Assembly (NCBI RefSeq): GCF_017592555.1
Contig: NZ_JAGFNS010000023.1
Location: 100,148 to 164,147, forward strand
DNA length: 64,000 nucleotides
DNA from: Actinoplanes flavus
GTDB lineage: Bacteria > Actinomycetota > Actinomycetes > Mycobacteriales > Micromonosporaceae
Reading direction: 5' to 3'
A program made the position numbers and the translations under genes. Every line of letters starts with the position of its first letter. Within the stretch, counting starts at the first letter, position 1. Below are positions 33,827 through 43,677 of this stretch, piece after piece. The notes under the pieces were generated by a model that was not told where the DNA came from, searched no databases, and saw only the letters and a program-made list of their open reading frames with translations.

Positions 33827-35133
33827 CGGGGCACCGTCCGGCCGGCCTTCTCGTACTGCCGGCGGATCCCGGTCAGCAGGTGCTCCTGGGTGACGACCCG
33901 GCCGTCGGCGGCGGCGAGGTAGGCGGCGTCCAGGGTGGCGTCGCGAATCTGGGCGCCGGTCAACGGATAGCGCTGCGCCAGTTCGGCCAGGTCGGCGCCG
34001 CTGTCCATCGGCAGAGCGGACGGGGCCACGGCGGCCCAGAGCCGTTGCCGTTCACCCGGTCCGGGCTCGGGGAACTCGACCACCACGTGGATGCGGCGCA
34101 GGAAGGCCGTGTCGATGTTGGCGATCAGGTTGGTGGTCAGGACCACGATCCCGGTGTGCTGCTCCACCCGGGACAGCAGATACGAGACCTCCTGGTTGGC
34201 GTAGCGGTCGTGGGCGTCACCGACCTCGGTGCGTACGCCGAAGATCGCGTCGGCCTCGTCGAACACCAGGATGCACCGCTCCCGCGCGGCCCGGTCGAAG
34301 ACCTTGGCGAGCGCCTTCTCGGTCTCCCCGATGTACTTGGAGACCAGGGCGGACAGATCGATCAGGTACGCGGGCAGCCCGACCGACGCCGCCAGCACCG
34401 CCGCGGTCATCGTCTTGCCGGTGCCGGGCGGACCGTGCAGCAGCGCGATCAGCCCGGCCGCGTTGTCGTGGTGCGCCCCGAAGCCCCACTCGTCGACCAC
34501 GGTGCCGTGGTGCCGGATCCGTGACTGCAGCTCGTCGATCCGGGTCCGGGCCGCCGCCGGGAGCACCACGCCGGACAGCGTGTGCACGGTCTGCAACCGG
34601 CGGGCCGGGAAGTCGGCCGAGGCGGCCGGTTCCTGCGGCGGCAGGCCCAGAAGCCAGGTGACCAGCGCCGGATTCGGCCGCAGGGTGCCGGACAGGTCGT
34701 CGGGCGGATCGAGGGTGAGCATGCCGGTGGCGCGCAGCTTGCCGTGCGCGGAGAGCATCACGGTCGCGTCGAGCCGGCCGCGGAACGACCGGGCCGCGAT
34801 CGTCCGCGCCACCTCGCCGGTCAGCGCCGTCACCCCGGGCCGGTCGGTCAGCGCGCCGTAGAGTGCGGTGAACCGCTCGTCGACGTACGGCGCGACGGCG
34901 GCCAGCAGCACGACGGTCTCGGCGGCGGTGAGGTCGGCGGTCGTGGCGATCTCGGCGAGCGGCCCGGCCCCGTCGAAGCGGGACCGGTCGGGCAGCCCCT
35001 CGCCCGCGTCCTCGATGCCGAGCGGGCGGGTGGCCACGGCGTCCCCTCGTTCCTCGATGCGTACCCGGACCAGCGCTTCGAGCATCTCCAGGGCGGCGCG
35101 CAACTCGCGGACCGGCCGGGGCGCCGCCGTCAC
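33823..35133 (-). CDS. eCIS AAA+ ATPase (Afp15/Pvc15-like)
   Basis: This 436-residue protein has a unique N-terminal 180 residues followed by an AAA+ module. It shows Walker A (GPPGTGKT, about residue 249), Walker B (CILVFDEADAIFG, about residue 300), sensor-1 TTN and an arginine-finger region AFLRRI. AAA+ ATPases of this type are part of nearly all eCIS loci and are needed for particle assembly or cargo loading. The GTG at 35133 overlaps the tape-measure stop (GTGA). A much longer frame upstream in the same phase is antisense-like noise within the neighbouring gene. Confidence 0.93.
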   Translation of the reverse strand: MTAAPRPVRELRAALEMLEALVRVRIEERGDAVATRPLGIEDAGEGLPDRSRFDGAGPLAEIATTADLTAAETVVLLAAVAPYVDERFTALYGALTDRPGVTALTGEVARTIAARSFRGRLDATVMLSAHGKLRATGMLTLDPPDDLSGTLRPNPALVTWLLGLPPQEPAASADFPARRLQTVHTLSGVVLPAAARTRIDELQSRIRHHGTVVDEWGFGAHHDNAAGLIALLHGPPGTGKTMTAAVLAASVGLPAYLIDLSALVSKYIGETEKALAKVFDRAARERCILVFDEADAIFGVRTEVGDAHDRYANQEVSYLLSRVEQHTGIVVLTTNLIANIDTAFLRRIHVVVEFPEPGPGERQRLWAAVAPSALPMDSGADLAELAQRYPLTGAQIRDATLDAAYLAAADGRVVTQEHLLTGIRRQYEKAGRTVPR

Positions 35134-36341
35134 GGCCGGAACCTCACCGACAGCGGCCGCGACCAGGGCAGCCGCAGCAGCCCGACCGGATAGGGCAGGC
35201 GCGGGAACACCACGTCGAGCGGGTGGGTGGCGGCGAGCAGCGACACCGGGTCGCGGTCGGTGTCGACCAGGCCGCGCCGGGCGATCCAGGCGCCGCGGAT
35301 GAACGCCGGGGTGGAGCGCTCGAAGCCGGGGATCAGCGCGGTGAACGAGGTGAGCACGCCGAGCGCGGACCGCGCCACCTCGGGAGCGTGGGGCAGTGGG
35401 TGCCGCCGGCGCGGACCGGCGGAGATCGGGGCGGGCCGGCCGGCGAGCAGTCGTACCAGCGGGTCGTCGGCGAGGGTGGGATCGTCCGGGTCGACGACGG
35501 CCGCGAGCGCCGCCTCGCGGACGTCGAGCGGGTCCAGGTCGGGGTGCAGCTCCTCGGCGCGCCGGCAGTGCTCGGCAAGCCACGGGTAGAGCAGCACGAC
35601 GCCGGCCGCCCGGGTCACGGTGGCCAGGTCGACCACGGTGGCGTGCGGGGCGACGAGACCGGCCAGGCCGGCGAGGGCGGCGAGCACCTCGCCCTCGCGC
35701 CGGGGCCGGTCACCGGGCGTGGGAGCAGAGGTGGGCTCGGCGTCAAGGGGCGCCGCCGGCGTGGGCGCCGGTGGATGGCCGCCGCCTGCCGGCTGGCCGC
35801 CGCCGGCAGCTGGGGGCCGGTCCGGGTCGGGCGGCACGCCGAGAGCGCGACCCAGCCCGGTCATCAGCTTCGCCCATTCCGGTGGATCGGCCAGGGCCGC
35901 GACGGCCCGCGCGGACGCGGCGTCGGCCAAGGTCAGCAGGACCCGCGGCAGCGCAGCGGGCTCGCGGTGACCGCCGGCCCCACCGGCAGCGGCGGTGGCG
36001 AGCCAGACTCGGGCCGCGGCGAGCACCGCCGGCGCCCCGGTTCCCGGCAGCGGCGCGTCGCCGGTGACCGGTGTGGCCGGCGTGACCGGGCGGCGGATCC
36101 GGCCGCCGCACGCGGCCAGCACGCGGGCCCGGATGGCGTCGGCCCACAGCACCGCCAGCGTCTCGTCGTCGCAACCGTCGACGTCGGCCGTGAGCCGCAC
36201 CTCGACCCGGTCGAGGACGACGTCGCCCACATCGGCCAGGGCGCGGTCCAGCGCGGCGGGGAGCATCCGGGCCGCCACTCGCGCCAGCCGGCCCGCGTGC
36301 GGGCCGCGGATCCGCAGGATGCCGACGGCGACGTCGGTCAT
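35130..36341 (-). CDS. Contractile injection system tape measure protein
   Basis: This 403-residue protein resembles the CIS tape-measure family (PF19268, Afp14-like), which fixes tube length. The N-terminus (GILRIRGPHAGRLARVAARM, then DRVEVRL) and the C-terminus (LPYPVGLLRLPW followed by SVRF) show the family pattern. The motif AAGVVLLYPWLAEHC sits near residue 246. A Pro/Gly/Ala linker (about 175-215) divides it into two parts. It is short for an Afp14-type ruler, so the particle may be short if length scales with it. The ATG overlaps the fibre gene stop (ATGA). Confidence 0.82.
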   Translation of the reverse strand: MTDVAVGILRIRGPHAGRLARVAARMLPAALDRALADVGDVVLDRVEVRLTADVDGCDDETLAVLWADAIRARVLAACGGRIRRPVTPATPVTGDAPLPGTGAPAVLAAARVWLATAAAGGAGGHREPAALPRVLLTLADAASARAVAALADPPEWAKLMTGLGRALGVPPDPDRPPAAGGGQPAGGGHPPAPTPAAPLDAEPTSAPTPGDRPRREGEVLAALAGLAGLVAPHATVVDLATVTRAAGVVLLYPWLAEHCRRAEELHPDLDPLDVREAALAAVVDPDDPTLADDPLVRLLAGRPAPISAGPRRRHPLPHAPEVARSALGVLTSFTALIPGFERSTPAFIRGAWIARRGLVDTDRDPVSLLAATHPLDVVFPRLPYPVGLLRLPWSRPLSVRFRP

Positions 36342-38509
36342 CCCAGCAGCCCGGACAGCTGCCGCAACTGCGCGTCGAGCCGTTCGCCGAATTCGGCGCC
36401 GGCCCCGGAGACCTTGACCATCTCGCTCACCGTGCCCAGCAGTTCGAGCGTCGCGGCGCTGATGACCTGCGGGTTGTCGGTGGCGATCGCGGCCGAGAGC
36501 CGGGCCTGCGAGCGCTCGGCCGCGGCCGTACGCTCACGCAGGTCCCTGTTGGTGGCGCTGAGCTGCCGCATGGCGACGATGGTGGCCTCGGTGAAATCGG
36601 CGATGCCCTTGCCGACGGTGGCGCTGACGCCGGCGATGGACTTCCCGCCGACCTGGATCTTCTCCAGGAGCTGCACCTTGGCCTCCACGCTGGCGATGCG
36701 CTCCGCGTGCTTGGAGACCTCGTTGACCTTCGACTCGACCCCGGAGATCCGCTCGCCGTGCTTGGACACCTCCTTGACCGTGGATTCGACGCCGGCTATC
36801 CGCTCGCCGTGGCCGGCCACCTCGCCGAGCCGGGACTCCATCGTGGCGATGCGCTCACCGTGCCCGCTGAACTCGTCGTACTTCGATTCGACGGTGCCGA
36901 TCCGGGCGCCGAAGCCGCCCTGATCGAAGGCGCCGCCCTTGTACGCGTTGAAGTCCGTACGCAGTTGGCCGAGGTTGGTCCCGAGGCCGTCGAGGCCGGT
37001 CTGCAGGGTGGCGAAGCGGGTCTCCACGGTGTTGCCGATGGCGCGCAGCTCGTTCGCGGCCGCCTTCGCCTCGGCGACGGCGCCGAGGGCCGCGGGCAGC
37101 GCGGATCCGACGTCGCGGGTGTTGCGTACCGCCGCCACCCGCCCGGTGGCCACCACCGTCCCGGCGGAGTTCACGGTGAGCACGAGCGTGTCCGAGGGGC
37201 TGAAGCCACCCGCCGGCAGGTAGCCGGCGATCCGGCCCTCCTCACCGGTGTTGATGATCTTGATGTCGGCGACCCCGCGCCTGCTCTCGATCTCGGTGAC
37301 GAGCAGACCCTTGACCGCGTCGCCCGGATAGCCCACGTACCCGCTGACACCGATGACGCCGTCGGCGAAATGGTTCCACCCCTCGGTGTCGTACACGACC
37401 CAGGGTGTGTCCCAGTGGGTGTCCGGCGGATTCCAGACCGGTGCCAGCGGGTCGTCGATGAACACGTTGCGCCAGCGGTCGGGGATCTCCCGCGGCGGCA
37501 TGTAGACGTGTATGCATTTCCCGCCGATGAGGATCGAGCCCTCGGGACAGAACCTCACCGGCGGCAGCGTGCCACCGCCGGAGGGCGGCGGCTCCGGCGG
37601 CGCGTACCCGGCCAGCAGGGCCTCGAGTTCCGAGCGGTACCGGCCGGCGGGGTCGGTACAGGTGCCGCCCAGGAACGCCTCGGTCAGCCCGCGCGGCGGC
37701 TCCCAGGCGTGCCGGTACCGGCAGTCGAACACCCAGTCGCCGCCGACCTGGCTCAGCCAGCCGAGGACGACGCCGGGGCTGGTGGTGCGGTCGCCGGAGA
37801 GCCGCAGCAGGGCCTCGACCCGCAGCAGGTCGAGCGTCGCGAAGAGCACCATGTTGAGCCAGCCGGCCTTGTAGCCCTTGGCGCCCGCCAGGTCGGCGGA
37901 GGCGATGGAGGTGGCCTGCAACCTGGCGATGAGCGCGGTGGCGACCAGCGGGCTGGCGCCGTTGGTAAGCCGGGTCGCGATCGCATCGCGCAGGGTGTTG
38001 TACGAGTTGACCGGCGTCGAGTCCAGGTTGAGCGCGAGGGGTTGCACGCTGAGCAGCGGGTCGGCCGGGAAGTCCATCCGGGTGCCGGACACCCGCCCGG
38101 CGACGGTACGCAGGACGACGCCCCGGATGTGCAGCTCGGCGTGATCGGCGCAGCCCGCCTCACCGCAGTCGGGGACCGGCTCGACGGTGTCGCTGGCCTC
38201 CAGCACGACGCTGAAGCCGCCCGGGGCGGTCGAGATGAAGTCGTACGAGGGCGTCATGGCCGCCGGGGGCAGCGGGACGGACCCGGCCGCCGGCATCGGC
38301 AGCGGCTCACCGGTCTGGTCGATCGCGAGACCGGGCTGGATCGTCAGCGCCGATCCCGAGACGACACCGCCGAGGCCGACGTTGACGCCGAAGCCGACCG
38401 TACGTCCGACGAGCCGGTCCCGGTGGTGTTCGTGCGCCCGCAGCAGGTTCAGGTCGGCCGCGGTCAGGGTCTGGCCGCTCGCGAAGACGGGGTACTGGTT
38501 GTCGGACAT
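36338..38509 (-). CDS. Fibre-like eCIS protein with coiled-coil repeats
   Basis: This 723-residue protein starts MSDNQYPVFASGQTLTAADL, an N-terminal domain found after tail protein I in eCIS loci (LVGRTVGFGV, then LAIDQTGEPL). A Cys-containing beta-rich centre carries FCPEGSILIGGKCIHVY. The C-terminal 200 residues are an extended coiled coil including 4.5 copies of a 17-residue repeat (pattern RIxxVESKxxEVxxHGE, about residues 535-620). Such stalks are typical of trimeric tail fibres (Afp13 position), but no globular receptor-binding tip follows. The ATG at 38509 lies 2 bases after the upstream stop, behind GGGAG. Confidence 0.8.
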   Translation of the reverse strand: MSDNQYPVFASGQTLTAADLNLLRAHEHHRDRLVGRTVGFGVNVGLGGVVSGSALTIQPGLAIDQTGEPLPMPAAGSVPLPPAAMTPSYDFISTAPGGFSVVLEASDTVEPVPDCGEAGCADHAELHIRGVVLRTVAGRVSGTRMDFPADPLLSVQPLALNLDSTPVNSYNTLRDAIATRLTNGASPLVATALIARLQATSIASADLAGAKGYKAGWLNMVLFATLDLLRVEALLRLSGDRTTSPGVVLGWLSQVGGDWVFDCRYRHAWEPPRGLTEAFLGGTCTDPAGRYRSELEALLAGYAPPEPPPSGGGTLPPVRFCPEGSILIGGKCIHVYMPPREIPDRWRNVFIDDPLAPVWNPPDTHWDTPWVVYDTEGWNHFADGVIGVSGYVGYPGDAVKGLLVTEIESRRGVADIKIINTGEEGRIAGYLPAGGFSPSDTLVLTVNSAGTVVATGRVAAVRNTRDVGSALPAALGAVAEAKAAANELRAIGNTVETRFATLQTGLDGLGTNLGQLRTDFNAYKGGAFDQGGFGARIGTVESKYDEFSGHGERIATMESRLGEVAGHGERIAGVESTVKEVSKHGERISGVESKVNEVSKHAERIASVEAKVQLLEKIQVGGKSIAGVSATVGKGIADFTEATIVAMRQLSATNRDLRERTAAAERSQARLSAAIATDNPQVISAATLELLGTVSEMVKVSGAGAEFGERLDAQLRQLSGLLG

Positions 38510-38511
38510 GC

Positions 38512-39363
38512 CTACTCTCCCGGCGTGTCGGTGGGCAGGAGGCCGACATCGAGCCGGTCGATCGGGCGGCCCTCGTCGATGCACTCGTAGATGTGGATGC
38601 CGTTGGCGTGGCTGACGGTGGACTTCACGGAGCAGAGCAGCCCGTTGAGCTCCCTCTGGAAGCCCGCGACGGCCGCCGCGTACGCGGTGACCTGCGGTCC
38701 GGTCGGGTTGTCCGGCAAAGTCGGCGGGGTGGCGAACACCACGCTCGCGAACAGATCCGGGTCGATGAAGCAGACCCGGATGTCCACGTGCGCCGGCGCG
38801 TACCGGTTGACGAAGTCGACGGCCTCCTCGCGCCGGCCCCACGACGCGAAATCGGTGCTGCCGGGCACGAACAGCGTCGCCGTGTACGGTCGGGCGGTGA
38901 TCCCGGCGCCCGGGGCCTTGTAGTGCTCCAGCAGGTAGGGCAGCCCGGGCGTGGACACCCCGAAGTAGAGCGTGAACCAGCTGAGGAAGCCGCGCGGCGT
39001 GCCCCGACGCCGCCACAACCGGGCGGACCGGGCCAGGAACTCGCGGCGCCGGGTCAGGCCGGCCTCATCCCGGCCCCAGCTGGCCGGAAACGTGAAGCTC
39101 GCCCACGCCGCCACCTGGTCGTAGGTGTCGAGGTACGCGGCCAGCAGCGCATCGGCGCCGGCGTCGTACGGCAGGCCGGCCGGCCAGCGGAGCACGGCGT
39201 CCGGCCCGAACGTCAGCGGCAGGTCCTCCAACCGTTCGACGATCGCGTGGTTGAGCTCGTCGGCCAGCCCCAGATAGGCGTCCACCTGCGCGAACGACGC
39301 CGCGTCCTCCTGGTACACGGCGGGCAGCTGCGCCGCGAGCCGCGTGTAGTCCGGGCTACGCAT
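38512..39363 (-). CDS. Phage-tail protein I-like baseplate protein
   Basis: This 283-residue protein carries the tail-protein-I/TIGR02242 signature. The features are RLAAQLPAVYQEDAASFAQV at the N-terminus, SFTFPASWGRDEA in the centre, and the RRRGTPRGFLSWFTLYFGVS block that links baseplate wedges to fibres. The ATG at 39363 has GGGAGG at good spacing; the GTG six bases upstream is less well placed. It overlaps the upstream wedge gene by 8 bases and sits directly before the fibre gene, as in other eCIS operons. Confidence 0.88.
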   Translation of the reverse strand: MRSPDYTRLAAQLPAVYQEDAASFAQVDAYLGLADELNHAIVERLEDLPLTFGPDAVLRWPAGLPYDAGADALLAAYLDTYDQVAAWASFTFPASWGRDEAGLTRRREFLARSARLWRRRGTPRGFLSWFTLYFGVSTPGLPYLLEHYKAPGAGITARPYTATLFVPGSTDFASWGRREEAVDFVNRYAPAHVDIRVCFIDPDLFASVVFATPPTLPDNPTGPQVTAYAAAVAGFQRELNGLLCSVKSTVSHANGIHIYECIDEGRPIDRLDVGLLPTDTPGE

Positions 39364-40984
39364 CGCCACACCTCCCGGTCAGCGCGAGCCGTACGGTCAG
39401 GCAGTCGGCCTTCGCGAGTACCGGGACGGCGTTGGGTGGGATCGGCAGACTGCCGGCGGACTGCGGCAGGAACGACGGGTCCCCCTGGACCTTCATGGCC
39501 AGCCGCTCCACTCCCCACACGCCCGGGCCGCCGGCCATCGCGTCGACCACCTCGGTGAACCGGATCGGTTCGCCGGGGCTCCAGCCGCCGGCCGGCTGGT
39601 CGCGGCGCGGCCAGGGGCCGTCCACGACCGGCTCGGCGGCCGGCGGGCCGGGCTCCGGCTCGCCGCGGGCGAACAGCGCGGCGATCCGGCCCCGTACGTC
39701 GGCGACCACCGCGGCCCGGTCGATGCCGACCGGGCCGACCAGGGTGGCCTGCACCAGGATCGGCACGGGGGCGAGCAGGCTCGCACCCACCTCGTCACCG
39801 ATGACCCGGCGCGGCGCGAGGTCGTCGACGTCCTCGCGCCAGTCCGGGAACGGCGCGACCGCCTCCGGGCCGATCGCCGCGGTGAGCACGGCACGCAGGA
39901 AACCGTCCGGGTCGCCGGTGCCCGTGATCCGCTCGACGACCAGCGTCACAGCCGGCGCGTCCGGGTCGGCGGCTATCTGCGGCGTGGTGCCGGTGGGCAG
40001 CCCGTTCCAGGCGACGCCCGGCAGGCGGCCCGGCACCGCCCAGGCCCGGCCGACGCCGGGATGCGCACGGGCCCGCCGGGCGTAGTCGTCGGCCGTCACC
40101 GGCTCGCTGGTCAGCGCCTGAATCGGATGCGGCGGCCAGATCAGCGACCGGCCCGCGGCGTCCTCGAGATGTTCGGGCAGCATGCCCGGCGGCTGCTCGG
40201 CCGCCGCCATCGCCAGGTCGGCCTCGGTGGCGTCGAGGTCGGCGGCGGTGAGCGCGGCGCGGATGGCCGGTGCGGTCGTCGCCGTGGCCGCACGTACCTC
40301 GTCGAGCCGGGCGACCAGCGTCTCGCGCGACAGCCGCCGGCGCTCGCGCCGCACCACCGCGGCGATCTCCTCGGGCCACAGCGGCAGCGTGAAGCGCAGC
40401 GTCGCGGCGGCCCGCGCGTCCCGGGCCGCGACGGCGTCCCCAGCAGCGCGCTCGGCGGCGACGGCCGCGGCGACGAGGTGCGCTTGTTCCTGGGCGATCT
40501 GCCGGACCAGCCGTCCCCGCAGCAGCGTGACCACGACCGGCCGCTGCGGCGCGGTGAACACGCCGGCCCACGGCGGCTTGGACAGCAGCGCCACCGCGTC
40601 CGCCTGCGAGGCTTCGGCCCGGACCAGCGACTCCAGCGTGCTCGCCGAGCCCGGCGCGGCCGCCGCGAACGCACCGGCGATCGCGGTGAGCGAGCCGGCC
40701 GGGATCGTGCCGTGCCAGTGCCGGTCGGTGTCGGATGCGAAGCAGCGGGCCTCCAGCGGCCAGGCCTCCATGCGCCGCTCCGCCACCCGGTAGTGCAGGT
40801 CGGCCAGCCCGAACGCGGCCGCCTCGGCGAGCGTGACGCCGGGGTCGACCGGGTTGTGGTCGGTCCAGGACGGGGGCGTCTCGGCGCCGAGGTGGGCCAT
40901 GACCCGGGCCCGGATCGTCTCCCAGTCGGCGTCCGGCGGCTCCGGCACGAACGCCGTGAGCGGCGCCGCCGGTGGGATGGTCAT
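39356..40984 (-). CDS. Baseplate J-like wedge protein, second copy (Afp12-like)
   Basis: This 542-residue protein begins MTIPPAAPLTAFVPEPPDAD. It has the recognisable WTDHNPVDPGVTLAEAAAFG phrase that opens Afp12/gp6-like wedge proteins. The central part is helical and Ala/Arg-rich; the C-terminal part (AWNGLPTGTTPQIAADPDAP, then APVPILVQATLVGPVGIDRA) matches baseplate J proteins. It should pair with the 898-aa protein upstream to form the baseplate wedge. The ATG at 40984 overlaps the upstream stop (ATGA); the open frame upstream of it is antisense-type noise. Confidence 0.88.
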   Translation of the reverse strand: MTIPPAAPLTAFVPEPPDADWETIRARVMAHLGAETPPSWTDHNPVDPGVTLAEAAAFGLADLHYRVAERRMEAWPLEARCFASDTDRHWHGTIPAGSLTAIAGAFAAAAPGSASTLESLVRAEASQADAVALLSKPPWAGVFTAPQRPVVVTLLRGRLVRQIAQEQAHLVAAAVAAERAAGDAVAARDARAAATLRFTLPLWPEEIAAVVRRERRRLSRETLVARLDEVRAATATTAPAIRAALTAADLDATEADLAMAAAEQPPGMLPEHLEDAAGRSLIWPPHPIQALTSEPVTADDYARRARAHPGVGRAWAVPGRLPGVAWNGLPTGTTPQIAADPDAPAVTLVVERITGTGDPDGFLRAVLTAAIGPEAVAPFPDWREDVDDLAPRRVIGDEVGASLLAPVPILVQATLVGPVGIDRAAVVADVRGRIAALFARGEPEPGPPAAEPVVDGPWPRRDQPAGGWSPGEPIRFTEVVDAMAGGPGVWGVERLAMKVQGDPSFLPQSAGSLPIPPNAVPVLAKADCLTVRLALTGRCGDA

Positions 40985-43677
40985 AGCTGCTCCACACAGG
41001 TGAGGCGGTGCGAGGCGGACGAGCAGTACAGGCCGCGGCAGGCGTCGACCTCGATGACCTCGACCGGCGTCCCGCCCACGTCGCGCAGCTCGAACGAGGT
41101 CACCACGTCGAGGTCGGGTTGCCGTTCGAGGAACGCCACGAGGGCCGAGGCGTACAGCGAGCGGCCCCAACGGGCCGCCGCGCCGCCGGACGGGTGCAGG
41201 ACGGCTTCGAGCGCGGCGGCGATCGCCTCCTTGCCGGCCAGGGCGGCGACGCCCCGGCGCAGCAGCACGGTGGCGACCACCGTGGCGGGGGCGTACAGCG
41301 GGCAGAGGACCGCGACCCGGGCGCCCATCGGCCGGGTCGGGCCGGCCGCCTCGACGATGCGCTCGACGAGGCTGACCGAGGGACGCGGCGCCGGGTCGTC
41401 GGGACGGTCGGGCACGACCACCAGGCCGACCCGGCCGGGTTCGCGGTCGCCGGCCTGGTTGGTGTGCGGCAGGCAGCGCACCGCCGCGACCTCGGGGAAG
41501 GTCAGCGCCACCAACTGCTCGTAGTCCCACGGGGTCAGGGACCGGTCGCGGTGCCGGGCCCGGGCCGACGCGCGCGCCCGGTACGCCGGATTGGACTCGG
41601 GGCCGCGGCCGCGTACCGAGGCGAGGTTGGTTACCTTCTTGACGCCCCGGACCGGGGTGAGCGTGCCCTTGATGGCGCCGGGCGGCAGCGCCGTGGCGGA
41701 GGTCGGGTCGAGGGCCGGGTCGGCCGTGCCGGAGACGAACTCGGCCAGCACCGCGTCGACGACGACGCCGCGCAGGTCGCCGAGGCGGTCCGGCGCCGAC
41801 GTGACCAGGCGGATCCATCGGCCGGTGGCGGCACCCACGTCGGCGCAGCCGGCCGGCCAGCCCAGCGGCGCGACGAACCGTAGCAGGCCGGCCTCGCGCA
41901 GCTGGCGCGACCCGTCCGCCACGGCCAGCTCGGACCAGGAGGTGCCGTCCCACCACTCCCAGCGGGCGTCGACCGGTTCGGTGGCGCCACACGGCGCGGC
42001 CGAGTCGACGTCGAGGTGCAGCGAGACGCTGGAACCCAGCGCCGGGTCGGACAGGTCGAGGCCGATCGCCACCATGCCCGGTGCGCCCCGGTCCGACACC
42101 GCCCGCCGGAACGGCCGGAACGTGCCGCTGCCGGCCTGCACCGCGTGCCGCCAGCCGCTGGTCGACTCGACCCGGGTGGCCGGCAGCGGGGACGTGGTGT
42201 AGCTGATCGTGATGGCGGACGCGATCGGCGGTACCGGCGGCGTCGGCATCACCGGTTTCACCGGGCCACCGGCGATCGCCTTGGTGGCGAAGTCGGCGAC
42301 GCCGGCCTGGTACGCGGTCCAGCCGAAGTCGCCCTGGTGGAGGAAGGCGCGGACGAAGTGGCCCGGCTGCCCGCCGACGGTGAACCGCTCCGAGCCGACC
42401 TCGCCGCCGACGGTCGCGGTGACCGAGCCGAACCGGTCCATGCCGGGCCCGAAGCCGGACCAGTGCCCGTCGACCCGCCGCTGCCAGCGGACCGACGGGG
42501 CGCCCGGCTCGGCGAGCACGGCGCCGATCCGTTCGAGCTCGTCACGGATGGTCGAGTAGGCGCCACCGAGTTTCAGCTTGGCCGAGGAGATCTGGCTCGT
42601 CAGGTAGGTCGCGGTCGACGCCGGGATGCCGCTGCCGCCCGCGGACGAGGCCAGCAGCCCGTCGCCGGCCTGCATGGTGACGGCGATGGTCAGGCCCGCC
42701 AGCGCCTTGCCGAACGCCTCGTCGGAGCGCAGGTAGAACGCGTCGCCCCGCTTGGCGACCGCACCGAACGGCTGGAATTCCTTGGTGAGGTCGACGGCGC
42801 CGTCGTTGTAGAAGGCGGCCTGCGGCACGTATGCGCTGCGGCCGGTGACCTCCACCGTGACCGCGGTGAACCCGAACTCCTCCGGGACCGCCAGCATCGG
42901 CGGGATGACGCACTCGATCCACGGCGTGCCGTCGTCCAGGGCCCCGCAGCCGCCGGTCAGCGTGACGGAGACGGTGTCACCGGCGACCGCCGCGCCGGTG
43001 GTCGGGCTGGTGGTGCCGTCCGTCCGCGAGTAGCGCCAGACCGCGCCGGTCAGCCCGCTCACGCCGGTGGCGCCGGCGAAGGAGAGCCGGGTGGTGAGGG
43101 TGCCGCCGGCGAACGCCAGAGCCGGCGAGGAGATCCGCAGCACGTGCGGCGCGTCCGGCCCTTGCGGCACGGCCAGCGGGAACGGCGGGGCGGATGCCGC
43201 GACACCGGGCAGGCCGGTCGCGGGGCCGCCGGGGGCGAGCGAGCGCACCCCGGCGAGGCTCGCGCCGTGGGCGGTCAGCGGGTCGACGGTCGCGTACCGC
43301 CGTTCCTTGCCGAACGCGTCCTTGCCGCCGCGCAGCAGGGTGCCGCGGGGCACCACGGCGGGCACCAGCTTGGGGTCGACGGTGACGTGCGCGACCACCC
43401 GGTCGGGCAGCGCCGGCAGACGCCGGATCCGCAGGATCGCCGCCAGCCACTCCCTGTGCAGGCGGTCCGGCAGCGTCGCGGCGTGCGCGTCGAGCTGGGC
43501 GTACTCGGCGGCCAGGGCGCGCAGCAGGGCGCGGTCCGGCTGCCGCGGTGCGGACAGCATGTCGGCGCCGTCGGGGCCGGCCTCGAAGAGGGCGTCGTAC
43601 CAGGTGTCCTGGTCCCGCGCGGCGAACCGGGCCGCCACGGCAAGAGCCGCGACGACCTGCCCGGGGGTTCGGATCAT
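40981..43677 (-). CDS. Baseplate J-like wedge protein, first copy (Afp11-like)
   Basis: This 898-residue protein belongs to the Afp11/gp6-like group. It has an N-terminal helical part (PDRLHREWLAAILRIRRLPA), a VTVDPKLVPAVVPRGTLLRG strand, the characteristic EFQPFGAVAKRGDAFYLRSD phrase, and a C-terminal core (SVRGRGPESNPAYRARASAR, then PWDYEQLVALTFPEV, PSVSLVERIVE and GARVAVL). It forms the baseplate wedge around the hub. The ATG overlaps the gp25 gene stop (ATGA). It is the largest structural protein of the run. Confidence 0.9.
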   Translation of the reverse strand: MIRTPGQVVAALAVAARFAARDQDTWYDALFEAGPDGADMLSAPRQPDRALLRALAAEYAQLDAHAATLPDRLHREWLAAILRIRRLPALPDRVVAHVTVDPKLVPAVVPRGTLLRGGKDAFGKERRYATVDPLTAHGASLAGVRSLAPGGPATGLPGVAASAPPFPLAVPQGPDAPHVLRISSPALAFAGGTLTTRLSFAGATGVSGLTGAVWRYSRTDGTTSPTTGAAVAGDTVSVTLTGGCGALDDGTPWIECVIPPMLAVPEEFGFTAVTVEVTGRSAYVPQAAFYNDGAVDLTKEFQPFGAVAKRGDAFYLRSDEAFGKALAGLTIAVTMQAGDGLLASSAGGSGIPASTATYLTSQISSAKLKLGGAYSTIRDELERIGAVLAEPGAPSVRWQRRVDGHWSGFGPGMDRFGSVTATVGGEVGSERFTVGGQPGHFVRAFLHQGDFGWTAYQAGVADFATKAIAGGPVKPVMPTPPVPPIASAITISYTTSPLPATRVESTSGWRHAVQAGSGTFRPFRRAVSDRGAPGMVAIGLDLSDPALGSSVSLHLDVDSAAPCGATEPVDARWEWWDGTSWSELAVADGSRQLREAGLLRFVAPLGWPAGCADVGAATGRWIRLVTSAPDRLGDLRGVVVDAVLAEFVSGTADPALDPTSATALPPGAIKGTLTPVRGVKKVTNLASVRGRGPESNPAYRARASARARHRDRSLTPWDYEQLVALTFPEVAAVRCLPHTNQAGDREPGRVGLVVVPDRPDDPAPRPSVSLVERIVEAAGPTRPMGARVAVLCPLYAPATVVATVLLRRGVAALAGKEAIAAALEAVLHPSGGAAARWGRSLYASALVAFLERQPDLDVVTSFELRDVGGTPVEVIEVDACRGLYCSSASHRLTCVEQL

